This document shows, piece by piece, positions 1-8,490 of a DNA stretch of 64,000 nt. Source of the stretch: Rosellinia necatrix (taxonomy: Eukaryota; Ascomycota; Sordariomycetes; Xylariales; Xylariaceae); contig JAGYVD010000010.1 in assembly GCA_021209875.1 (NCBI GenBank), positions 2,542,001 to 2,606,000 on the forward strand. The letters run 5' to 3'. Below the pieces are notes generated by a model. The model searched no databases and was not told where the DNA came from. It saw only the letters and a list, made by a program, of their open reading frames with translations. Each line of letters begins with the position of its first letter. The first letter of the stretch is position 1. Both the position numbers and the translations under genes were made by a program.

Positions 1-713
1 TAGACCCCGAGCGAGGGGTGACATTGGTGCTGAGATACGGGTTGGTGGTGGTATCTGGCTCGTCGTATGACGTGCGATTCGAGCTGCCGGTGTTGGTAGG
101 CACCGCGGAGGGGGCGGCGGTCGAGGTGGGACGGCGTTGCGATGTGCGGCGAGGTAGAGGTGTGGTGATGGCGGGATTGGCGGTGGCATGACCGGGTGTC
201 TGAGGCTGGGATTGGGCCGGTCTCGCGGCCGAGGCAATCTTGGGCGTCAAGGGGACCCGATTGATACCCCTGGCGGCCGCGGCACTGAGCGAGGGCATTT
301 GTGGGCGAGTATTGGCAGTGGTGGATGGGTTCGAGGGAGTTTCGTGGCCCATCTTTCTGGTTTCCTTCAAAAAGGGCGCAAACGCGGGAGCGACATTTTG
401 GTCTTGTAACTTCAGAGGCGGCGGCGGCGGTCGTCTGGCGGAGAGGGGGGTGGAGAGCGGGCGTGGCCTCGTTGTCCTGGAAGTTCTCGTTGTCGTGGTT
501 GGCGGTGTTGGTGTCGATGTTGGTGTCGGTGTTGGTGATGTTGGCGATGATGATATCGGAGACGGCTGAGGTGAGACTGTGGTGCTTGTGATGGTGTTGG
601 TGACGGTGTTAGTGACGGTGTTGGTGATAGTGCTGATGGTGATGGCGTCGGCGGCGGTGAGTGTTGTGGCTGCTGCTCTAGCTACTCCTGTTGTTACTCC
701 TGTTGCTGCTGCT

Positions 714-746
<33 letters not shown>

Positions 747-1255
747 ACTGTTGCTGGTGCCGCTGCTGTTGTTGTTCCTATCGCTGTACCGGCCGTACGT
801 GTTCGGGTACGGTAGGAAGTGCTATTACTACCCCTTCCACCAGTCTCGCTATTGCCACTCCCTTTACTATTCCGGGCCGTAGAGAGTGTTGTAATATGGG
901 GTGGTCTCTTGGCAGGTGATCTACTGGCACGTATAATCGTCTGTCCCCGCTCTTTGGTCGTCCAGGCTGCTTCTGGTCTTGCTTCTGGTCTTGTTCCTGG
1001 TCTTGTTCCTGGTCTTGTTCCCGGTCTTGTCGTCGTCAGTGTCGTCTTGTGGATGTGGTTGCCGTTGGTGTTATCGGCGCCGTTCTCCGCGGCGCTGTCG
1101 TTGTCGTCGTCGCTACTGCGCCTGTTGTCCGTCGGCGGCGGTACTGGGTTTGTTTTGTTTGCTCCCGAAATATTTTGGGGTTTGGAGGAGGTGCTGGTGC
1201 ATGTAATAATAATTGCTGGTGTTGTGTTTCGGCTGCTAAGGCGCATCGAACCCAT
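1..1255 (-). CDS. Long low-complexity Ser/Thr/Pro/Ala-rich protein, 5' part only
   Basis: One frame on the minus strand stays open from 1255 to the left edge (about 418 codons), far longer than chance in such DNA, so I take it as the N-terminal part of a gene that continues outside the window. The chosen start is the ATG at 1255-1253 (MGSMRLSS); an in-frame stop lies just upstream at 1279-1277. Composition is disordered: four RPGT-type repeats from a 12-bp tandem repeat near 970-1030, an Ala/Thr tract from a TGC/TGT triplet array near 670-765, Thr-Asn-Thr-Val repeats, then Pro/Thr runs. The more leftward part (NRVPLTPKIA, STNVTPRSGS) looks like ordinary disordered fungal protein rather than repeat noise. 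No enzyme or binding domain is visible and I do not recognise the family. A shorter 102-codon frame at 1344-1036 overlaps in another frame and is judged a shadow. Confidence 0.6.
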
Positions 1256-2792
1256 TGTTGGAGCGTAACCCTGGTATCAGGCCAATGATCGTCAACCCCT
1301 TGTGCCGTGTCCCCTATAAATGTCGACTTACGAGGTACCGGCAATGTGTGCAGGTGGTTATGCTGACTCTGCGCAGTGCATGTCAGCGTTTGGTAGGTAC
1401 CGTCTAGGTACCGCGGCGGACCGGATCAGAGTTCCCACCCCTCCCGTAGCTCAGGTACTTCGGTACCTACATAAGAGGTACCTGCAGCGGAAAGCTTGAG
1501 CAAACAAGTACCTCCTTATACGGGTAGGTACCTACCTGTATGGCGTGCATATACCATATACCTTCAAGCTTGTCAGGTGAATCGAGAGGTGAGGAGGATG
1601 AGTTGTCCAATGTCTAAATTGAGCAAGAGAAATATCATTGTGTATAATAACCCACGTCATTTAATCCGGCTCCCAACCCAAGGCGAGAGGAAATCACATG
1701 TGGGGTTGACATTCCTCGGGTCAGTTTGTACTGTATGCCTGACGACCACGAGATTGTGTGATGATGCACACCGCATTTTCCCTCGGATACCGTGCTGGGC
1801 TCCTTTTTTTTTTACCGCATTCCCCACCGTGCTTTACAGCATGATGTGGACTATTCTACGCTATTTCGGCAGCACATCGAATTTAGTACATAGGTACTTG
1901 TTGTTCACTAGTAAATAGGCCTTCATCCCGAGGTTAAACAAAAAAAAAAAACAGCAATAAGAACAATTAGTCTAGAACAGACTCACTTAGGCATGGTACT
2001 GCCTAGGTTCCGATATACCCAATGTTCCCCACCCCCTTTATCTAGTGCAGGGTCTAAGCACCGGACCAGGGGTTGTGATCCTTGGTCTCTATGAAAGAGG
2101 AACCAACCGCAAACTTGAATGACCGTGAACTAGACCCTGGATTTTTGTGTAGATATAAGACTGCATAGAGAGGTTGTCGACCTTGTCCCCAGCCATGAAC
2201 CTCGGGTAGTGGAAATCTTAAAGGGGCGAAATCAGTCAGGGTAAGGCAATATTACCTGAGAACACGGGAGACAGAGGTGGTAGCAAAGACAACTCTTACC
2301 TAGGCAAGGCTTCCCGGATAAAAGCCAACAAATATGGTTGAGGTGTCTGGCAAACAACAATCGAGGTTCGGAGGTCAACCCAGCCTGTGACCGCTCTCAA
2401 CTTCTATTGAAAACGGTAGCAATATTCAATTCCTCATTACCAACATTATCACGATAGTCTGTTACCATTTACAGCTAGTTTTCCATCTTTTAGATGGAAT
2501 TTACTCCGATGCTGCTCGAGGGATTGCTTATTAAACGTTCGCGATTAGAATTCATCGCAACTGAAACTTGTTGTAAATCACATTGTAGACTATAGGCATT
2601 GCAAAACATAGCCCACCCTCATCAATACGTCGTGGATCATAAGTCTTGCAGACTGTAACCGCCACACGATAGACACAACTGCCCCGAGCCCATCCACAAA
2701 TTCCATCAAAGCCCCATCCCAGTGAATATCCCCTATGAAGGCTCAGATGCTTGGAGATCATCTTAGTCTGAACGCGAATAGCTTAAGGTGCA
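1256..2792. other. Intergenic, GGTACC-rich, no supported gene
   Basis: The stretch around 1320-1560 is dense in GGTACC/TAGGTACCTA palindromes, a motif that recurs in other intergenic stretches of this window. A 140-codon plus frame at 1496-1918 has no recognisable composition. A 69-codon minus frame at 2761-2552 starts with ATG and holds four cysteines, but its neighbourhood gives it no support. Confidence 0.5.
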
Positions 2793-4316
2793 TTAAATAG
2801 CAGCCCCGTCAAATAAGCCTCTGTAGGGAGAGCGTGAACGATCGTTTCGCGGGATGTGCGTTCGTTTGTTCTTCGGGTTCTCACCCGGTCGATTTCGCTG
2901 TTGAGCTTCGGCCTTAAGGTTGTGTAATTCTTGCCGCATCTGCTTGTGGCCATTCTTCATTTGCTCAACCTCGTTCTTGAATCTTTGATTTTCGGCATCT
3001 TTGGCTCGGTTGTCGGTTTTTATCTGAGGCATCAGATCTTCACTAGTACCACCATCGTCAAATACCCCAGCAGGGGTTCAGTAACGACTGCCAAGTCGGC
3101 ATCTCCTTTACGATTCGGATGATCCAGTGTCCGGTATGTCCTTGTCAACATCCATATTGTCCGGCTCATCGCCTGAGCTGGGTGTTCTTGAACCGTCATA
3201 CCCCTCTGCCGGAAGATTATATGGTAGATAACCATCGTGCACTGGTGAAGGAGAACGACGTTCTACAGGGTCGATAGGAGGATCGGGTTCTCCTCCGTCA
3301 AGCGGATTGCCCCATCTATTATAGAAGAGCATAAACTTAAACTTGGGATTCCCGATTTCCCACCCACTATCAGGGTAGATCTTGTGTTTAATCGCCGGCC
3401 TGTCGTTCACACCACTGAGAACACGTGGTAACACCATCCGACAATTGACATCGTATACTCTTATCTCGGCGGGGTTTCCGACAGGATCTTCATTATCCAT
3501 CTTGATGGCGATTCGTAAAAGGTAGGTCGCGTCAGACATCACTTCCTCGACCATCCCGGCAGTACACCGCATAGTAGGGGCGATTAACTTGAACCTCTGT
3601 ACGTCTTCGAAGGCCCTCGGATGATTCTCATCGGGGGTATAACGGACACGGATGAACAAGGGGATTCGAGAGACTCGTCGATGAATTTGGGTACCGTTCT
3701 CGGCCTCGTAATCTATCTCGGCGGCTTGACCGGAGACGGCCTCTCCCAAAGGCTGAACTCCATCCCATTTTACCTCGTTCGTATCTGTCATGTCCGACCA
3801 AGGCGTCTCTCTGATAGATTTGATCGCTTTGGGATGTTGTCGGTCGCTGATGAATAGTTGAAAGTTTTGGAGGCCGAATTGAATATCTCCGAAGAGGACT
3901 CTGTCAACTGCAGGATGTTTCAACAACCGTTCAAAAACCAGCTTCGATCGTAGAATATCCATATTCTCTAAATCTTCGGGGAATAGCTTCTTCACGAGCA
4001 AGCCCTTGACCCTGTAATCAGCGTGACGTGACCGACCAAAGTCGTGCAAACCACATTTGATGGTTGCTGACTCAGCGTAGCGTTTCTCCACGACGAAACC
4101 TAATCGAATCAACGATCGGATAAGAACGAGCAGGCAATCAACATCGTGGCTTTCAAGGTGGAAGAAACTTCTCGGATCTTTGTCGGCCTCGATTGGTAGT
4201 CTGATCTTGCTATGCCAAGGTTGTTGGTTTTCAAATAGTCTTGTCCCATATTTATCAGGCCCTAAACCAACATAACCATCGCACGTCTCACCAATATTCC
4301 AATCCTCCGAATTCAT
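2793..4316 (-). CDS. Orphan 484-aa protein with C-terminal coiled coil
   Basis: Two exons: 4316-3112 and 3042-2793. The intron 3111-3043 (69 nt) has donor GTAAAG, branch-like TTACTGAAC and acceptor ACTAG. Splicing joins the first exon, which would otherwise stop at 3108, in frame to a second exon giving SESEDLMPQIK, total 1455 nt = 485 codons. The first about 400 residues look globular, with a hydrophobic helix near residues 57-72 (DCLLVLIRSLIRLGF). The acidic linker around residues 355-400 (PSSGDEPDNMDVDKD) is followed by a heptad-like coiled coil and a basic SR-type tail (NDRSRSPYRG). No known domain is recognised. It belongs to the orphan cluster extending to 17.1 kb, and its leader holds short tandem repeats as in other cluster members. 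The start is the first ATG in an otherwise open frame. Confidence 0.75.
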
Positions 4317-4390
4317 CCCGTATACAAGAGAATTCCTTTGATAAGAGTGATGGATCTGTGCGCAAGTGAATGATGGGACAAGTGGATAGA

Positions 4391-4428
4391 GGATGGATGG
4401 AGGATGGATGGAGGATGGATGGAGGATA
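4391..4428. repeat. GGATGGATGGA tandem repeat
   Basis: Three near-perfect copies read directly from the sequence, about 75 bp upstream of the start of the 484-aa gene. Confidence 0.85.
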
Positions 4429-4479
4429 GATGTGGTCTGGTTGTCTTGCGGGGTGGTTTAGTGGCCTGGTGATGACTGG

Positions 4480-4515
4480 CCAAGGTACTTGCCAAAGTAC
4501 TTGCCAAAGTACTCG
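4480..4515. repeat. CCAAAGTACTTG tandem repeat
   Basis: Three near-identical 12-bp units (first CCAAGGTACTTG, last CCAAAGTACTCG) read directly. Confidence 0.8.
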
Positions 4516-4939
4516 CAACTACCCAAGTTCCCAGAAACCGAAGCTGCTGTTAAGGCAGGAGCGAGTTATAGCTCCCCAACAAGGCAGCTATCGGTATCCA
4601 TTCCCAACCAATTACCCAAACGTTCCCCTTTCGTGGTGCATCTTTTCTAACTTGGATGCAACGGGCTGCATCGACATTGGAACACTCACGACAGAAATTA
4701 TCCCCTGGGTTGTAGAGGTTGTTCTTTTGACATAAAGTAGCCATGCAAATCCATTAATTCAAGTTACCCTCAGATCCATAGAACCGTTTGAATCTTTCAG
4801 GGCTTATATCTTTATACCCTAAGCAACTGATGAGCATCTTCCGCACTCTTGACATGTGTACAGGACATTTTTTCATGCCTGACATTGTAAATTTAAATGC
4901 CGCCCCTTCATATCTCCCGCCGTATCGTTTTCATTGGTC

Positions 4940-5815
4940 TCAATCTCGGAGAGAGATGTATCGCTCTCTCTCTCTCCTCCTCTTGATTTCAAGTCTAGAT
5001 GAACTCGGTCCTACCTGTGCTGACTCACGTCTTACCTCTCGCGTACTCTCCTGATCAAATGGGTCACGATCAATGCTGACATAAACAACTTGCCTAGCAG
5101 AGACTTGAGATGTGTTGCCTTCCACCTCGACGGGATCGGATACCCCCTTCTCGAGATTTTCTGCCTCAGCACGTACAAGAGCCGAGGTAGAATCGCACGT
5201 ACTTGCGATATGTAGGATGACACTTTTATTATCTTCTAATATCTTGTCGAGCTTTTCAGCAAAGCTATTAACAATCTGGAATCGACGTAATTGATCATCT
5301 AGTAGCTTCTTCCGGTGATTAAGCTTTCCTCCCAATTTGGCAACCTGAAGTTGACTATGATCATCTAATTCCTTTTGGAGATCAAGCCTCTCGTCAAATC
5401 TCTTACCGAAATCCTCTACATGCTTCAGTCGACTACCAGTATACTCGAACTTGGCGTCAAGTGTATGGATGCTTTGAAGCTGAACCTATTGATTCTTAAG
5501 CTTCTCCATCACATCCATAGCGACCTTTTCAGATTGGACTATTTCGCTTATGTGAGAGATGACCTCGCCAAATTTATTAATGCTCTTAAGACAAAAATGT
5601 TGATTATCGGGCTTTACATCTATGCGAGCAGGGTCTTCGATAAGCACGTTGGTCTTATACATATTTCTGAGGCCATTCTCCATTTGGTGGTGATACCCCT
5701 CGATAACATTTAAATGTACATCAAGCTTCTCATTTACACTGTCAAGGCTTTGACTAAGCTTATTATTATATCTCTTGTTGACATTGTAATGCCCATCGAG
5801 CTTATCATCGATAAT
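4940..5815 (-). pseudogene. Broken coiled-coil protein gene
   Basis: One minus-strand frame reads as continuous heptad-rich, charged protein from about 5815 down to the stop at 4940 (ending ERYISLRD), about 290 codons, interrupted only by an in-frame TAG at 5488-5486 (after MEKLKNQ, before VQLQSIHTLD). The part 5335-4940 and the part 5683-5486 look like separate ORFs but share this frame. At about 5816 the frame runs into a repeat whose other copy is at 13568, and no start codon precedes it, so the 5' end seems to have been cut off by the repeat or a rearrangement. Repeated motifs such as DDKLDGHYN, NEKLDVHLN and AEKLDKILE suggest a long dimeric rod. The partner is unknown. An intron ending at the TAG cannot be fully excluded, but no donor fits and the coding character does not change across it. 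Confidence 0.6.
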
Positions 5816-5885
5816 GTCACAGTTCTTACTGCTGGGAGTTCCAGAAATGACTCATGTTATTGCACAAGGAGGGAAGTTCCTCCCG
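5816..5885. repeat. Dispersed GTCAC-end repeat, copy 1 (truncated or diverged)
   Basis: About 70 bp starting GTCACAGTTC and containing TTATTGCACAAGGAGGGAAG align by eye with the start of the element at 13568. The far end of that element is not seen here. The copy abuts the 5' break of the coiled-coil gene. Confidence 0.65.
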
Positions 5886-6514
5886 TTAGCCCGTCGCCAG
5901 CTATTGTAGTTTTCTACGTCACCAGCAAGGCACACCGCGCAGTGTAAATAGAATGTATTTCTGGTGGGGAGCGTGAGCCTATCCCGGGTCGCTTTCGGTA
6001 CGAGGCCGCAGCTAGAGGTGTAGCAGAGGTATGCTTATCCTTAGCGTCGAATATGATATGGTACGTGGAAGAGGAAGTTGGTGGTGGAGCCCTGACCCTA
6101 GTAGAACCCAATCAATAAATGTAGTCGGAGGCCCGCAGGCCTGGCTTGGTTCCGTGACACATTGGAACAGAGCGTGAGGTATGATAGGGGTAGGATTTAT
6201 CGGTCTTAAACGCGTTGGATGCTTCTTGTATGATAGTGCATTTGTGGGTTTGATTGATAGGTTGTTCGGTGTATGGGTTCTAGATTGCAACGAATTGTCG
6301 CAATCATATTGAGTAGGAAGCCAGCAGGCCTGTACGTACTGATGACAAAACCCAGAGTCTATTCCGTTTATCTTTCCGCAGCCCCTCATAGTCCTTGCTT
6401 GTCCATACACGACACCACACCAAACGCCCTCTCTTCATCACCACACAACAAACACACCACACCTTCTCTTATGCCATAACAACGTCGATTGTTTCCAACC
6501 GACAAGTCGGCATT
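5886..6514. other. Gene-free spacer
   Basis: Several frames of 60-130 codons exist on both strands, but none has steady coding character. It may hold decayed 5' sequence of the coiled-coil gene, which I could not demonstrate. Confidence 0.4.
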
Positions 6515-6736
6515 TCAGAGGTTTGTTTGGTAGGTCATCGTTTTCCTTGATGCAAGCTTGGTTTCCCCGACGATGGTACTTCGAAGGCCGGCCGGCTCAT
6601 CCTCGGAGAACGTGTGACTAGGATTTGATCTGCACCGTAACTTAACAGTCATGGGCTTTTGATCCCCTCCATCTGCCCAAAACTTGTAGAGTTGACACAC
6701 ATGCATATATTTCTCGTTGACCTCCAATGCGGTCAA
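6515..6736 (-). CDS. Possible last exon of the zinc-knuckle gene
   Basis: A 73-codon frame ending at 6515 has protein-like composition (YKFWADGGDQK, NPSHTFSEDEPAG) and lies directly downstream of the zinc-knuckle ORF in another frame. It could be joined by an intron, for example from a GTTAGG at about 6856 to the AG at about 6752, but the junction is not well determined. Alternatively it is untranslated 3' sequence. Confidence 0.3.
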   Translation of the reverse strand: MTALEVNEKYMHVCQLYKFWADGGDQKPMTVKLRCRSNPSHTFSEDEPAGLRSTIVGETKLASRKTMTYQTNL

Positions 6737-6758
6737 CCGATTAAAGCTCCATCAGCTT

Positions 6759-7868
6759 TTAGGGATCGAAATCCTCTTCCTCGCGACTCCATAGCTGCTT
6801 GGCCAAACCTTGATGTCGGACGGCCTCCTGAAGCGTCATCCCTAACCTGTCAGGTTCGGGGGTCCGCCCTTCAGCCTCCTTCGTAGGGTCGCCGACATGA
6901 GCGTACGTATAGGTCTCGTGCGGGTGTTCACGAGCCTCTTGTCTGGAGAAGAGGGACGAATAAGGAAGTTGTATGACTTGGGATTGGCGATATGTCGAAC
7001 CGGCCCGAGCCAACTCGGTCTTGACCACCTTGCCCAATGCCATCCGACTCTTGACAGGAGGTTTCCTCTGACGATTGAAGATCAGATACCTGAAATCCTC
7101 TTCCCTCTTGCGGTTCGGACACGTCTCGTACAAGTGGCGAAAGCTGTCGCACTTCGGACAAGCCTCCATCCAACCGCTCTTACCGATCTTGACACAAAAC
7201 GCGGCCTTGTGGTTTCCCATCCCACAGTTCCCGCAGAGGTTCTCGTCAATGACTTCAGATTCGCGATGAACCTTCTTAACCTTCTTTGGCTCGGGCTCTT
7301 CATCGATTTCTTCCCGCTTAACCTTCTTTAGCTGGGGCTCTTCATCGATCTCTTCGCGCTTAACCTTCTTTGGCTGGGGCTCTTCATCGGTCTCTTCACG
7401 CTTGACCATCTTTGGCTGGGGCTCTTCGTCGATCTCTTCGCGATCCCGCTTGGAGCCGATTCGGATAACCGCTTGGTTGGTGTGTTTGTCGAATGTCAGG
7501 GATAGGTTCGCGTTCGGTAGATGATTATGGACAAACCAACCTACCTCAGCTCCAGAACCTGAAATCGTCACACCACCTGAACCAGTATCCTGTCGACCGC
7601 TGGGCATAATGCCTGCGCCACGACCGATACCATCACCACGACCGCCGCCACGACCGCCACGACCGCCACGGCCGCCGCGACCGCCACGAGGGTGGCCGGA
7701 GGCATCCGCACCCCGACCCCGACCTCCACGACCACGACCCGCGTCGGGCTGGCTGGGGGTCTGATTACCTCGGCCACGGCCACGACCGCCACGAGATTGA
7801 CCGGAGGCATCTGCACCCCGGCCTCCACCGCTGACACCGCCACGACCAATATCGCCACTGGAAGACAT
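6759..7868 (-). CDS. RGG-rich protein with acidic/basic repeats and two CCHC zinc knuckles
   Basis: 369 aa from the ATG at 7868. Residues 1-90 are RGG/GRG repeats typical of RNA-binding disordered tails. Residues about 100-140 form a short conserved-looking segment (GWFVHNHLPNANLSLTFD). Residues about 143-199 hold four copies of a 14-residue unit (REEIDEEPQPKKVK), encoded by a 42-bp tandem repeat. Two exact CX2CX4HX4C zinc knuckles follow: C212/C215/H220/C225 and C237/C240/H245/C250. Such knuckles bind single-stranded nucleic acid in retroviral Gag, AIR and CNBP proteins, so RNA or ssDNA binding is the likely activity. The gene is divergent from the helicase at 8491 with a 622-bp spacer, which suggests joint control. 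The C terminus may continue through an intron into 6736-6515. Not assignable to a named family. Confidence 0.75.
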   Translation of the reverse strand: MSSSGDIGRGGVSGGGRGADASGQSRGGRGRGRGNQTPSQPDAGRGRGGRGRGADASGHPRGGRGGRGGRGGRGGGRGDGIGRGAGIMPSGRQDTGSGGVTISGSGAEVGWFVHNHLPNANLSLTFDKHTNQAVIRIGSKRDREEIDEEPQPKMVKREETDEEPQPKKVKREEIDEEPQLKKVKREEIDEEPEPKKVKKVHRESEVIDENLCGNCGMGNHKAAFCVKIGKSGWMEACPKCDSFRHLYETCPNRKREEDFRYLIFNRQRKPPVKSRMALGKVVKTELARAGSTYRQSQVIQLPYSSLFSRQEAREHPHETYTYAHVGDPTKEAEGRTPEPDRLGMTLQEAVRHQGLAKQLWSREEEDFDP

Positions 7869-8490
7869 TTCTTATCTTGAACAAGGAAAGAAATTAACCT
7901 GGAAACGATGTTGGAGTTGAATAATCTTAAGAAAGGCTGTGCGCTGGTCTCAAGAATAAATGTGGCGTTTGGTGTGAAGAAGAAGGAAGGGAAGTTTCCA
8001 AAGTTGTGAACTGTTTACCTAGGTATTATCTTGGCTAAATTCTTTATCTTATCGCGTAACTTCCTTTTAATTTAGGTAGTAGCCTTACTTTCTTCTACCT
8101 TACCACTACCACTACCATACCTTACCATTACCTTATACCACTACCTAGGAAGTACTACTTACAGTACCTTATACCAACACCTAGGGGGTAGTGGTTGGAG
8201 TGCCTTATCCCGTAACTAGGAAGTACCTAGTACTTACCATCCAGGAAGTAGTACCTAATCGTGCAACTTCCTTCATAGGAATTCGCCCCTGATAGAAGAC
8301 TACCTTAACTAGCAACTACTTTTACAGTACCTAGTAAGTGTATACATTAAACCAAATTCCACAAAGTTCCTACCTTGTTATTTGTCCCTCCACCTCTACA
8401 ACCACAACTATCTTCAGCCTTCTCAACATCTGCACCCCCATTTCACCCCCAACGATCGTCAGCCTTCTAAACATCATCGTTCATGTCACA
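7869..8490. promoter_or_regulatory. Shared divergent promoter region, repeat-rich
   Basis: This spacer separates two head-to-head genes. It holds many imperfect direct copies of CTACCATACCTTACCATTACC- and CCTAGGAAGTACCTAGTA-like units, plus TAACTTCCTTTT and GCAACTTCCTTC blocks. The AACTTCC/GGAAGT and CCTAGG words recur upstream of other genes of the cluster. The 51 codons upstream of 8491 that are in frame with the helicase start at a GTG and are taken as leader. Confidence 0.4.

Larger units (their letters stand above)
4317..4939. promoter_or_regulatory. Leader/promoter region of the 484-aa gene with two tandem arrays
   Basis: Upstream of the minus-strand gene lie three copies of an about 12-bp GGATGGATGGA unit (4391-4428) and three copies of a 12-bp CCAAAGTACTTG unit (4480-4515), then GCAACTACCCAAGTTCCC. 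A 64-codon minus frame at 4744-4550 with a few cysteines is unsupported. Regulatory role is inference from position only. Confidence 0.35.

Noticed and set aside
1496..1918. 140-codon plus-strand frame
   Set aside because: Overlaps GGTACC palindromes, mixed composition, no family resemblance, no splice context.
2552..2761. 69-codon minus frame with four cysteines, resembling a small secreted protein end
   Set aside because: No signal peptide, no upstream exon found, too short to support alone.
4550..4744. 64-codon minus frame with a Cys cluster upstream of the 484-aa gene
   Set aside because: No join to the downstream gene could be built; kept only as part of the leader.
5086..5106. Very short intron GTAAGA...CAG in the coiled-coil gene near 5030-5010
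   Set aside because: About 22 nt, below the size limit of fungal introns, and the frame is open without it.
5375..5947. Two consecutive plus-strand frames of 112 and 77 codons
   Set aside because: Antisense shadows of the coiled-coil frame on the minus strand and of the repeat.
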